The notes under the pieces: model-generated
Told to the model about the DNA's origin: nothing
Seen by the model: the letters and a program-made list of their open reading frames with translations, nothing else
Database searches by the model: none
NCBI RefSeq assembly: GCF_030369635.1
Contig: NZ_CP128474.1
Location: forward strand, 2,232,001 to 2,296,000
Source: Microbacterium arborescens
GTDB taxonomy: Bacteria > Actinomycetota > Actinomycetes > Actinomycetales > Microbacteriaceae
Direction: 5' to 3'
Length of the DNA: 64,000 bases
Made by a program: the position numbers and the translations under genes
Shown: piece by piece, positions 33,394 through 41,159 of the stretch
How positions within the stretch are numbered: the stretch's first letter is position 1
Layout: the number at the start of each line of letters is the position of its first letter

Positions 33394-33399
33394 GGGGCC

Positions 33400-34074
33400 A
33401 TGCACCGCGACAGCGATCAGGACACCCCGGTCATCGAGGACCATCCTGCGGGCCTGCGCGAGCGACGACGGCAGGAGACCCAGCGCGAGCTGTCGGATGC
33501 CGCACTCGATCTTTTCGAGCAGCACGGCGTCCACGGCACGACGGTGGACGACATCGCCCGCCGCGCCGGGACATCACAGCGCACGTTCTTCCGTTACTTC
33601 GCCACGAAGGAGGCCGCCGTCTTCGCCAGCGCCGACGATTCGGCGCGCGTCGTCGGCGACGCCATCGACGCCGTGCGAGCGGGAGCCTCGGTCGTCGAGG
33701 GCATCGAACGCAGCTGGCTGAAACTCCTCGATCGTTTCGACGCCCATCCCGATGAGCACGTCCGCGCCCTGCGCATCCGCCGCCTCGTCGGAGCGGAACC
33801 CTCGCTTCTGGCGGTGGCGCTGCGCAACGAGGCGGAAGAAGTCGAGCAGCTCACCGACGCAGCCGTCGACGCGGCGGGCGCGGATGCCGATGTGCTCGCC
33901 GCTCGCGCCGCCGTGTCGACCATGGCGCTCGTCCTCCGGCTCACGATCGACGAGTGGGTTCGCCGTGCCGAGCTCAGCGAGCGCGCGAGTGTGCGCCAGA
34001 TCTACCTCGAGATGCGGCGAGGCGTCGCGACGGTGGCCCGCGACCTCGAGACCGACCCGCCCCACCACGACTGA
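33400..34074 (+). CDS. TetR-family regulator of the efflux pump
   Basis: 224 residues. Helix-turn-helix GLRERRRQETQRELSDAALDLFEQHGVHGTTVDDIARRAGTSQRTFFRYFATKEAAVF, with the T-Q-R-T-F-F-R-Y-F recognition helix of the AcrR-like group; helical C-terminal ligand domain. Start set at MHRDSDQ because an earlier ATG (33340) would overlap the divergent pump gene and the operator. It most likely represses the DHA2 pump. A 57-nt hairpin repeat follows 28 bases after the stop. Confidence 0.88.
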   Translation: MHRDSDQDTPVIEDHPAGLRERRRQETQRELSDAALDLFEQHGVHGTTVDDIARRAGTSQRTFFRYFATKEAAVFASADDSARVVGDAIDAVRAGASVVEGIERSWLKLLDRFDAHPDEHVRALRIRRLVGAEPSLLAVALRNEAEEVEQLTDAAVDAAGADADVLAARAAVSTMALVLRLTIDEWVRRAELSERASVRQIYLEMRRGVATVARDLETDPPHHD

Positions 34075-34102
34075 CCGGCGCCCGGCTGCCCCGGCCTCTG
34101 GC

Positions 34103-34159
34103 CGAGGTCCCACTTCGGCCGGCTATGCCGTCGGGGAACCCGGCCCAACTGGGACCTCG
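34103..34159. repeat. 57-nt hairpin repeat, copy A
   Basis: Arms of 20 bases (18 paired) around a 17-base loop: starts CGAGGTCCCACTTCGG, ends CCAACTGGGACCTCG. Same length and design as copies B-D. It lies between converging genes and may also act as a terminator. Confidence 0.8.
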
Positions 34160-34198
34160 CGGGGACCTCGCGGGGCCTCACCGTAGCGGGCTCGGGCC

Positions 34199-34492
34199 TC
34201 AGCTGCGCACGCGCTGAGGCGGGACCGCGCCGCGGGCGCGTCTCCGTTGCGAGCGCGCACCGCGGCGCGGGGTCGCCGGTCGCGCGGCACCGGCGACGGC
34301 CGCAGCCGCCGCCTCAAGCGACTCGTGGGTGCCGAGGTCGGCGCCGTGGCCGCTCTCGGCGTCGAATGTCGTCGGCACCGGACCGGTGGTCACGAAGCCG
34401 GCGTACTGGCCGTCGAGGGTCGCGACGAAGAAGTCGGCATCAGCCTGTCGCCAGACGAGCGAAGGCGCGGAAGTAGAGAGTGTAGAAAGCAC
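34199..34492 (-). CDS. Small basic protein of unknown function
   Basis: 97 residues. The first half has a compact beta pattern (LVWRQADADFFVATLDGQYAGFVTTG) and the last ~30 residues are very Arg-rich (ATPRRGARSQRRRARGAVPP). Start taken at GTG 34492 with AGGA five bases upstream; an earlier GTG at 34516 is possible. No family recognised. The basic tail suggests nucleic-acid or acidic-surface binding, which is a guess. Confidence 0.55.
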   Translation of the reverse strand: MLSTLSTSAPSLVWRQADADFFVATLDGQYAGFVTTGPVPTTFDAESGHGADLGTHESLEAAAAAVAGAARPATPRRGARSQRRRARGAVPPQRVRS

Positions 34493-34664
34493 GATGTCCT
34501 GAGAAGAAGCGCGCACAGCACGGTGCGCAGGGAAAGATGAGGGCTGGATGAACCAGTGATCGCGTCAGACGATCTGCTCGACAGTGAGCCAGACGAACGA
34601 CACACGAGCCCCGAAGGGACGTCCCAACGCTAGCATGCCCCCGACGGGCGAGGGCCGGACGAGG

Positions 34665-35534
34665 TCATTCTCGCCAGTGGTCGATCATGTCGCGGAGTCG
34701 GACGGTCGCCGCGGCGACGAAGCCCGGGTGTGCCCGATACCACTCGGCGTGCGCCTCCGCGACGAGCGAGGGTTCGACCTCGACGCCGTCCACGATCCAC
34801 GAGCGCCGCGGTGATTCGGGGAGCCCCCAGGCATCGACCACCCAGTCCTCGAGGGGCGCCCGGACCGCGTTCAGCAGCGGCCGCCCCGGATCCGTCGGCT
34901 CGCCCGGTAAACCGAGGGCCGCGAGCACGCGCTCGGCGAGGGGCAGCCACACGCCGTTGCCGGGGTGGTTGACGGTGCGCATCAGTTCGGCCGATGACGG
35001 CCGCAACAGATCCGATGCGGCCACATCGATCGACGCCTCGCGCCGACGCAGCTCGGCCAGCGAGTCGCTCTCGATCCGCCGCACCGTGCGGCGATCGAGT
35101 CCCGACACCGTCGGGAGCCCCGCGGCCGCGGCGAGCGTGCGGATGTCGTGGTAGGCCACGATCGGCGGCACCTCGTCGATCCCGTCGACGTGCAACGCCG
35201 CCTGGAACGGATGCAGCCCCGCGTAGCGCACGACCGGGAAGGTGACGAGGCGCGCGGATGAGGAGAGCGATGCGGCCAGCTGGCGGGTGCCGAGACGCAG
35301 GCCGTGGTAGTCGTCGCGCACGGGCTGCGCGACGAGGAACGATGCCCGCGGAAGCAGCTCGTGCAGCCGCTCGACGTCTGCGGCATCCATCTCATGGACG
35401 GGAGGCACCCGGAGCGTTGGACGGTCGGCGGCGTCGAGGACGATCCGCATCGACTCCGCCTGGCAATTGCCGACGACGAGCCCGAAGCCCTCGGGGAGGT
35501 CTGCACCTCGGAACGGGACAGGGGTGTGAGGCAT
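34665..35534 (-). CDS. WcbI-like putative polysaccharide acetyltransferase
   Basis: 289 residues. The N-terminal GLVVGNCQAESMRIVLDA carries the G-N-C-Q motif of the WcbI family, first linked to capsule biosynthesis, followed by the alternating pattern ASFLVAQPVRDDYHGLRLGTRQLA and VRYAGLHPFQAALHV. The family binds acetyl-CoA/CoA; the reaction here is unproven. No capsule genes are adjacent. It follows a CGNR-type gene on the same strand after a 45-base gap. Confidence 0.75.
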   Translation of the reverse strand: MPHTPVPFRGADLPEGFGLVVGNCQAESMRIVLDAADRPTLRVPPVHEMDAADVERLHELLPRASFLVAQPVRDDYHGLRLGTRQLAASLSSSARLVTFPVVRYAGLHPFQAALHVDGIDEVPPIVAYHDIRTLAAAAGLPTVSGLDRRTVRRIESDSLAELRRREASIDVAASDLLRPSSAELMRTVNHPGNGVWLPLAERVLAALGLPGEPTDPGRPLLNAVRAPLEDWVVDAWGLPESPRRSWIVDGVEVEPSLVAEAHAEWYRAHPGFVAAATVRLRDMIDHWRE

Positions 35535-35579
35535 CCCACCACTGTGTCCGTTCGCGCCGCGAGACGACGCCGTTTGCCG

Positions 35580-36131
35580 TCAGGCCCGGGAATGCGCTAC
35601 GGCAGACCTCGCCCGATGCCGTCGCACGCCGTCGCGGTTGGCGCACCTCACCGAGCAGTAGCGCTGCCGGCCGTTGCGGGTGACGTCGACCACGACGTTG
35701 CGGCACGGATCGCCGGGGGCGCGTCCGGCCGCGCAGCGCGACAGACGCCCCATCCCCCGCGTCGTCACGTGGAGCGCCGTACCGACGGCGACGACCGCTC
35801 CCAGCACCTGTGGCAGACGTTGATCGTCGTCGCGGTAGTGCAGGTGCCACGCGCCGTCGTGGTCGGTCAAGCGAGGGTACGCGGTCGCCTCCGCCATGAG
35901 CCGGTTCAGCAGCGTGGCACGGAGCGCCGGCGTCTCGGCGTCGACGACCTCGAGCCAGGAGTCGATGACCGCCCGGGTCGACGCGAGGTCGGATGGAGCC
36001 GCCGGAGCGTAGATCGCGGTCATCCCGAACTCGTAGGTGCGCGCGACGATGCCGTCGCGATCGCGCGGCCAATCGTTCGCGAGCGAGGCGGCGAGGAGAA
36101 CCGCATACTCCCCGTAAGGGTTGAGTTGCAT
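35580..36131 (-). CDS. CGNR zinc-finger / ABATE-domain protein
   Basis: 183 residues. The N-terminal ABATE-like region (YAVLLAASLANDWP, LRATLLNRLMAEA) precedes a C-terminal zinc finger: SRCAAGRAPGDPCRNVVVDVTRNGRQRYCSVRCANRDGVRRHRAR, with four cysteines and the C-x-N-R signature. Such proteins are putative transcription regulators. TGTAAT lies six bases before the ATG, a leaderless layout. It is divergent from a small CxxC protein, only 25 bases apart. Confidence 0.85.
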   Translation of the reverse strand: MQLNPYGEYAVLLAASLANDWPRDRDGIVARTYEFGMTAIYAPAAPSDLASTRAVIDSWLEVVDAETPALRATLLNRLMAEATAYPRLTDHDGAWHLHYRDDDQRLPQVLGAVVAVGTALHVTTRGMGRLSRCAAGRAPGDPCRNVVVDVTRNGRQRYCSVRCANRDGVRRHRARSAVAHSRA

Positions 36132-36137
36132 AACGGC

Positions 36138-36143
36138 ATTACA
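36138..36143 (-). promoter_or_regulatory. -10 box of the CGNR gene, leaderless layout
   Basis: TGTAAT on the minus strand, six bases (GCCGTT), ATG at 36131. Confidence 0.4.
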
Positions 36144-36156
36144 TCACGATCGAGTC

Positions 36157-36387
36157 ATGACCCCGTCGCCATCCGCATCGCCATCCGAATCGCCCACCGC
36201 ACAGCTCCCTGCTCGCATCCACGAGCACGGCTGGACGACCGAGTCGGCGCACCGGACGTCGGACGGGATCGTGCGCTACGTGCGGTGCGACGGATGCGGG
36301 ACGCGACGGGTCGACCTGCAGACGGCGGGATCGCACGCGCCGGTCGCGCAGAGCGCAGAAATCCGTCAGCCGATTTCACCCGGATGA
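36157..36387 (+). CDS. Small CxxC protein of unknown function
   Basis: 76 residues. A Ser/Pro-rich start (SPSASPSESPTAQLPA) is followed by a short zinc-ribbon-like knuckle VRYVRCDGCGTRRVDLQ, with one CxxC pair only. ATG at 36157 without a clear ribosome binding site. Its last 22 bases overlap the 3' end of the convergent carboxypeptidase gene. Real coding status is likely but not certain. Confidence 0.5.
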   Translation: MTPSPSASPSESPTAQLPARIHEHGWTTESAHRTSDGIVRYVRCDGCGTRRVDLQTAGSHAPVAQSAEIRQPISPG

Positions 36388-37718
36388 GTGAGACGCCACC
36401 ACTCCGTGGGCGGTTCGATGTCGCCGTCGAGCACGACGGGCACGGTGACCGACTCGGGGCCGGCCGTCCACGTGATCTGTCCCAGCACCTCTCCGTCTAT
36501 CCAATCCCGGGGCACGCGCACGTCACCGTCGACCGTGATGGGCGTGTCGGACCACGTCCGCAGCGACGCCCCCTTTTCCAGCACGACTCGTACCGAGCTG
36601 CCCCACGCCGTCGTGTACACGCCGATCTCCTGCCCGTGCTGTGCGACCGAGGTGTCATGGAAGCCATCGGCCAGGCGCCGCAGGACACCCAGAACGCTGT
36701 CCGCCACGCCGCCCTTCGATGACCCGCCGAGGGCCACCCCCACGACGCTCAACGGCTCGGGAAGGCCGACGTCGACGGATGCCGTGTAGAGGAGGTTCGC
36801 GCCGCTGTCATCGAGCGTTCCGGTCTTGAGCCCCGTTATCCCGCTCTGGCCGAGCAGTCCGTTGGTGTTGGCCAGGCGTCCCGGCCCCGGCAGGTTCAGA
36901 GACGGCGTCGCGGCGATAGCCGCCACCGTCGGGTCCGCCGCCGCGATGCGCCCGAGCGCGATGAGGTCGCTCGGAGTGCTGGTGTTGCGTGGATCGAGGC
37001 CCGAGGGCTCGACGATGTTCGTCCTCTCCAGCCCGTTGGCCACCAGCCATCGGTCGGCCGCAGCACGGAAGCCCGACACCGACCCGAATGCCCAGACGGC
37101 GATGGCTTCGGCGTAGTTGCTCGCCGAGGGGATGAGCATCGTCGCCAGCGCGTCGCGCAGCGACAGCGAACTGCCGATCGGCATCGGGGCGATCGTCGCG
37201 TCGCGCACGAAGTAGGCGTCGTAGAGCGCGTGATCGTCGCGGTCGAAGGTGAGCGTCGGCCCCCGGTCGCCGTCCGCGATCGGATAAGCGTCCAGGACCA
37301 CGAGCGCGGTGACGAGCTTGGTGATGCTGGCGATGGGGCGAGGGTCGTCGCCGCCGTGAGTCATCCACACGCCGGCCGCCTCGGGCCCCAGGTACGGTTC
37401 CGCGCCGGCGACGGACAGTGCCGCGGCCCCGTCGGCCGTGAAGGCGATGTCGACCGCTGCCGCCGGAACCGGGGCTCGCGGGATCGACACCTCGCCCGTG
37501 GCCGGCTTCAGCGGGGCGGTCAGCGCCCACGCGGCATACCCGCCGGGCGCACCGAGCACGATCCCCGCGGTGACACCGGCGGCGATCCACCCGCTGCGTC
37601 GGCGTCGGCGACGGGATGCCGCGGCCTCCGACGTGCTCACGGACCGGTCGGGCGTGGACGCCGCGAAGAGGTCGTCGAGGTCGGCGACGTCGTCGTCACT
37701 CGGGTCGCGTCGCGCCAT
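36366..37718 (-). CDS. D-alanyl-D-alanine carboxypeptidase (S11-like penicillin-binding protein)
   Basis: 450 residues. A disordered acidic head, basic RRRRRR and one membrane helix (IAAGVTAGIVLGAPGGYAAWAL, ~45-66) anchor it, with the enzyme outside. Motif 1 is SITK; motif 3 is KTG (LKTGTLDDSG). Motif 2, usually S-x-N, reads SAS in PSASNYAEA, so the Asn appears replaced or shifted by one. It trims the terminal D-Ala of peptidoglycan stem peptides if active. Start at 37718 by GAAGGGA upstream; an ATG twelve codons earlier is less likely. Confidence 0.85.
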   Translation of the reverse strand: MARRDPSDDDVADLDDLFAASTPDRSVSTSEAAASRRRRRRSGWIAAGVTAGIVLGAPGGYAAWALTAPLKPATGEVSIPRAPVPAAAVDIAFTADGAAALSVAGAEPYLGPEAAGVWMTHGGDDPRPIASITKLVTALVVLDAYPIADGDRGPTLTFDRDDHALYDAYFVRDATIAPMPIGSSLSLRDALATMLIPSASNYAEAIAVWAFGSVSGFRAAADRWLVANGLERTNIVEPSGLDPRNTSTPSDLIALGRIAAADPTVAAIAATPSLNLPGPGRLANTNGLLGQSGITGLKTGTLDDSGANLLYTASVDVGLPEPLSVVGVALGGSSKGGVADSVLGVLRRLADGFHDTSVAQHGQEIGVYTTAWGSSVRVVLEKGASLRTWSDTPITVDGDVRVPRDWIDGEVLGQITWTAGPESVTVPVVLDGDIEPPTEWWRLTHPGEIG

Positions 37719-37831
37719 CTCATTCCCTTCGTCGTCACGTCCATCGTCACGCAAACGTCATACTCGCGGATGATTCGGGTCTCTCAGCGAACCCCTAGTC
37801 TTGAGGCGATCTTGAAACAAGGGGGTTGCAC

Positions 37832-38800
37832 GTGCACCGCAAAACACTCCGATGGGCCGCGCCGGCCGCGGTCGGTCTCGTCTTCGTGCTGGCCGGTTGT
37901 ACGGCCGCGGACGGGTCCGCGAACGACACCGAGGACTCGCCGCTGAACGAGTATTTCTCCGCCTTCTACGGCGGCGATATGAGCGAGGAGGAGCAGCAGG
38001 CCCGGTTCGAGAAGGAGAACAAGCAGCGCGAGGAGCTCGTCGCGCAGTGCATGCAGGACGAGGGTTTCGAGTACATCCCCGCGCCCACCAACGCCTCGTT
38101 CAGTTCGGGCACGGAATGGAAGCCCGAAGACCGCGAGTTCGTCTCCCAGTGGGGCTACGGCGCCGTGAAGTATCCCGACGCCGACGCGGAGCCTGCGCCC
38201 GAGCAGCAGACCACCGATCCCAACTCGGACTACGTCACGGCCCTCTCCGAGTCGGAGCAGGCTGCGTACTACGAAGCGTTGTACGGCCCGACCCCGAGCG
38301 AGGAGGAGATGTCCGAGGACGGCTCCTACGAGTACAACTGGGAGACCTCGGGCTGTCACGGCTGGGCCAGCCACGAGATCAGCGGCGACGACCCGCTGCA
38401 GTCCGACGAGTTCGCCGACGTCATGGACGCCATCACGAAGTTCTACGAGAGCACCGCGTCGCTCCCCGCCATCGCCGACATCGACCGTGAGTGGGCCGCG
38501 TGCATGGACACCGCGGGGTACCCCGGATTCGCGACGCAGACCGATGCCCAGAACTCCATCTACGACGAGCTCAACGCCATATACGAGAACATGACGGAGA
38601 CCGGCCCGGACGAGGCGACGATGGACGAGATCCACGAGCGAGAGGTCGAGCTGGCCCTCGCCGACCTCGACTGCCGCAAGGAGACCGACTACCGCGCCAA
38701 GTACCAGAAGGCGCAGTACGAGGCCGAAGAGCAGTTCATCGCCGATCACAAGACGGAGCTCGAGGCGATGAAGGCGGCGGCTGAGCAGGCTCGTCCGTGA
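37832..38800 (+). CDS. Exporter-linked lipoprotein of unknown function
   Basis: 322 residues. Lipobox VLAGC (Cys 23). The mature part is acidic, with long helices (EEEQQARFEKENKQREELVAQC) and two C-M-x-x-x-G-[FY] motifs (CMQDEGF at ~73, CMDTAGY at ~227) plus further single cysteines, which may form disulfides. GTG start at 37832, six bases after GGGGG. It overlaps the membrane-fusion gene by four bases and so belongs to the ABC exporter operon. I know no defined family function. Confidence 0.75.
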   Translation: MHRKTLRWAAPAAVGLVFVLAGCTAADGSANDTEDSPLNEYFSAFYGGDMSEEEQQARFEKENKQREELVAQCMQDEGFEYIPAPTNASFSSGTEWKPEDREFVSQWGYGAVKYPDADAEPAPEQQTTDPNSDYVTALSESEQAAYYEALYGPTPSEEEMSEDGSYEYNWETSGCHGWASHEISGDDPLQSDEFADVMDAITKFYESTASLPAIADIDREWAACMDTAGYPGFATQTDAQNSIYDELNAIYENMTETGPDEATMDEIHEREVELALADLDCRKETDYRAKYQKAQYEAEEQFIADHKTELEAMKAAAEQARP

Positions 38801-40410
38801 GCGACCGCCCCGTGAACGACGCACCAGAGCCCGATGACTCGTTCGACGACCTCGTCGCAGATCCCCTGAGCCCGGCCGAAACCGCCGTCGACGGCCCGGA
38901 TGCCGCGGCCTCCACGACACTGTCGAGCGGCGGCCGGTTCGCCGTCTGGCGGTCGGTGGCCGCCCGCAACCGCGTGCTGTGGGTCTCCGCGGCGGTCGCC
39001 GTGGTCGCGCTCGTCGGCGGGCTCCTCGTCGGGCGGTTCGTCATGGCGCCCGCCTCGGCCGCGGCCGACGACGCCCCCGCTCCCGGTCTCGTGACGGTGC
39101 CGGTGGAGTTCGGTCCGCTCAGCAATGACGTCACGATCCGCGGCGAGGTCGGGTTCGCCGACCCCGTCGAGGTGAAGATCGACACGTCCGCGATCTCGGG
39201 TCCGGCAGTGGTCACCGGACAAGTTCCGGCACTCGGAGCCGAGCTGACGCAGCTCTCCGTCGCGCTCGAGGTGGCCGGGCGTCCCGTGATCACGCTGCCG
39301 GGCGAACTGCCCGCCTACCGCACCCTGCGATTCGGGGTCGCCGGCCCCGACGTCGTGCAGTTCAAAGAGGCGATGCGTGCCGTCGGCATCGATGCGGGCG
39401 ACCCCGGTAACGACGTTTTCGACGAGCAGGCCGCGAATGCGGTCACCGCGCTGTACGCGGCAGTCGGCTACACCGGCCCCGAGTCCGAGGAGGACGGCAC
39501 GAGCAGCGTCCGGTCGGCCCAGGACAACGTCCGGTCCGCCGAGCAGGCCCTCGCCGCCGCGCGCGGAGCCCTGAACGCGGCCGGGCGAGACGGCAATGCC
39601 ATCGCACGTGCCGACCTCGAGGTCGCGAATGCGCGCGCGCTGCTGCAGGGCGCCCGCGACAACGGTGCCTCGTGGGACGAGATCGTCGCGGCCCAGAACC
39701 AGGTGGCCACCGCCGAGCTCGCGCGCGAGCAGCTGAACGCCGCGCCCGACACGAGCAGCGAGCGCGCGGCGGTCGACGCCGCGGCCAGCCAGCTCTCGCA
39801 GGCGCAGGACGACCTCGTGCGCGCCCGTCAGCAAGCCCTGCCCGCACTTCCGGCGGGAGAGGTGCTCTATCTCACCGAGCTGCCGCGCCGTGTGGACGCG
39901 GTGTCGGCTGAACGCGGCAGCATCCTCTCCGGTGCGGCGATGACCGTGTCGGGCGCGACCGTGGCTCTGACCGGATCAGCTGCGGAAGCCGACGCCAAGC
40001 TCCTGACGGCCGGCTCGACCGCCAGCTTCGCGCTGCCCGACGGGACCGAGCACGCTGCGACCGTCACCGCGGTCGACCCCGGAACGGGCGGGGAGAGCCG
40101 GTGGAAGGTCAGCCTCGAGCCGGCCGCGCTGACCCCCGAGCAGATCTCGCAGCTGCAGGGCACGAACGTGCGCGTCACGATCGCCGTCGGCGCGACGGCG
40201 GGCGATGTGCTCAGCGTTCCCGCGGCGGCGCTGACGGCAGGCCCAGGCGGCGAGACGAGAGTCGAGGTCGTCGAGGGCGACCCGCGCGACCCCGACGCCC
40301 GCACCCGCCTCGTCGTCGTCGAGACCGGTCTCTCCGCCGGCGGCGCCGTCGAGGTGCGAGCTACCGACGGTGAGCTCGCGGAAGACGATCTCGTCGTGGT
40401 CGGGCGATGA
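38797..40410 (+). CDS. Membrane-fusion (MacA/HlyD-like) protein with peptidoglycan-binding domain
   Basis: 537 residues. Cytoplasmic acidic head, membrane helix ~60-82, beta barrel-like start (VTVPVEFGPLSNDVTIRGEVGF), a peptidoglycan-binding domain at ~175-225 (GPDVVQFKEAMRAVGIDAG ... DEQAANAVTALYAAVGY), an alpha-helical coiled coil at ~237-345, and closing lipoyl/barrel parts. It would bridge the FtsX-like permease and the cell wall. GTG start overlaps the lipoprotein stop (GTGA), and its end overlaps the ATPase start (ATGA). Confidence 0.85.
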   Translation: MSDRPVNDAPEPDDSFDDLVADPLSPAETAVDGPDAAASTTLSSGGRFAVWRSVAARNRVLWVSAAVAVVALVGGLLVGRFVMAPASAAADDAPAPGLVTVPVEFGPLSNDVTIRGEVGFADPVEVKIDTSAISGPAVVTGQVPALGAELTQLSVALEVAGRPVITLPGELPAYRTLRFGVAGPDVVQFKEAMRAVGIDAGDPGNDVFDEQAANAVTALYAAVGYTGPESEEDGTSSVRSAQDNVRSAEQALAAARGALNAAGRDGNAIARADLEVANARALLQGARDNGASWDEIVAAQNQVATAELAREQLNAAPDTSSERAAVDAAASQLSQAQDDLVRARQQALPALPAGEVLYLTELPRRVDAVSAERGSILSGAAMTVSGATVALTGSAAEADAKLLTAGSTASFALPDGTEHAATVTAVDPGTGGESRWKVSLEPAALTPEQISQLQGTNVRVTIAVGATAGDVLSVPAAALTAGPGGETRVEVVEGDPRDPDARTRLVVVETGLSAGGAVEVRATDGELAEDDLVVVGR

Positions 40411-41159
40411 CCGACGCCGCCATCGTCACCTCCGATCGCCCCGCCGCCCCGGACGAGTTCGTCGACGTCATCCGATCGGATGAAAATCCACCGGTAATCG
40501 AGCTGCGCGATGTCACCCGTTCGTTCCCCGGCCCACCGGAGGTGCAAGCACTCAAGGGCATCAACCTGACGGTCTCCGACGGTGAGTACGTCTCGATCGT
40601 CGGGCCGAGTGGATCGGGCAAGTCGACGATGCTCAACATCCTCGGACTCCTCGATCGGCCGACCGTGGGCGAGTACCGCCTCGCGGGCGAGCTGACCGGC
40701 GGCTATACCGAAGACGAGCGGGCAGCGGTGCGTGCACGACGTCTCGGCTTCGTCTTCCAGGCGTTCCACCTGATGCCGCGGCGAACCGTGCTCGAGAACG
40801 TCATGCTGCCGATGCTCTACAGCGGCACGCCACGCGGCGAGCGCGCGGAGCGCGCACGAGCCGCCCTCGACCGGGTCGGCCTCGGTCACCGCGTCGACTT
40901 CCGTCCCGGGCTGCTCTCGGGCGGTGAGCGACAGCGGGTGGCGGTGGCGCGTGCCGTCGTCACACAACCCCGCGTCATCCTCGCCGACGAGCCGACCGGC
41001 AACCTCGACCAGGCCACCACCGCCGACATCATGGCGTTGTTCGAAGAGCTCAACGCGGGCGGGCTGACCTTCGTCGTCATCACGCACGATCAGGGCGTGG
41101 CTGATCGTGCGGCTCGGCGCATCCGCATCGCGGACGGCCGGATGAGCGAGCTGAGCTGA
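40407..41159 (+). CDS. ABC transporter ATPase, MacB/LolD-like
   Basis: 250 residues. Walker A GPSGSGKST, Q-loop FVFQAFHLMPRRTVLENVMLPM, signature LSGGERQRVAVARA, Walker B VILADEPTGNLD and the switch His in FVVITHDQGVAD. The sequence pattern is that of MacB/LolD/FtsE ATPases that drive mechanotransmission through FtsX-like permeases. A ~30-residue N-terminal extension (TDAAIVTSDRPAAPDEFVDV) is unusual. One-base overlap with the permease gene. Confidence 0.93.
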   Translation: MTDAAIVTSDRPAAPDEFVDVIRSDENPPVIELRDVTRSFPGPPEVQALKGINLTVSDGEYVSIVGPSGSGKSTMLNILGLLDRPTVGEYRLAGELTGGYTEDERAAVRARRLGFVFQAFHLMPRRTVLENVMLPMLYSGTPRGERAERARAALDRVGLGHRVDFRPGLLSGGERQRVAVARAVVTQPRVILADEPTGNLDQATTADIMALFEELNAGGLTFVVITHDQGVADRAARRIRIADGRMSELS

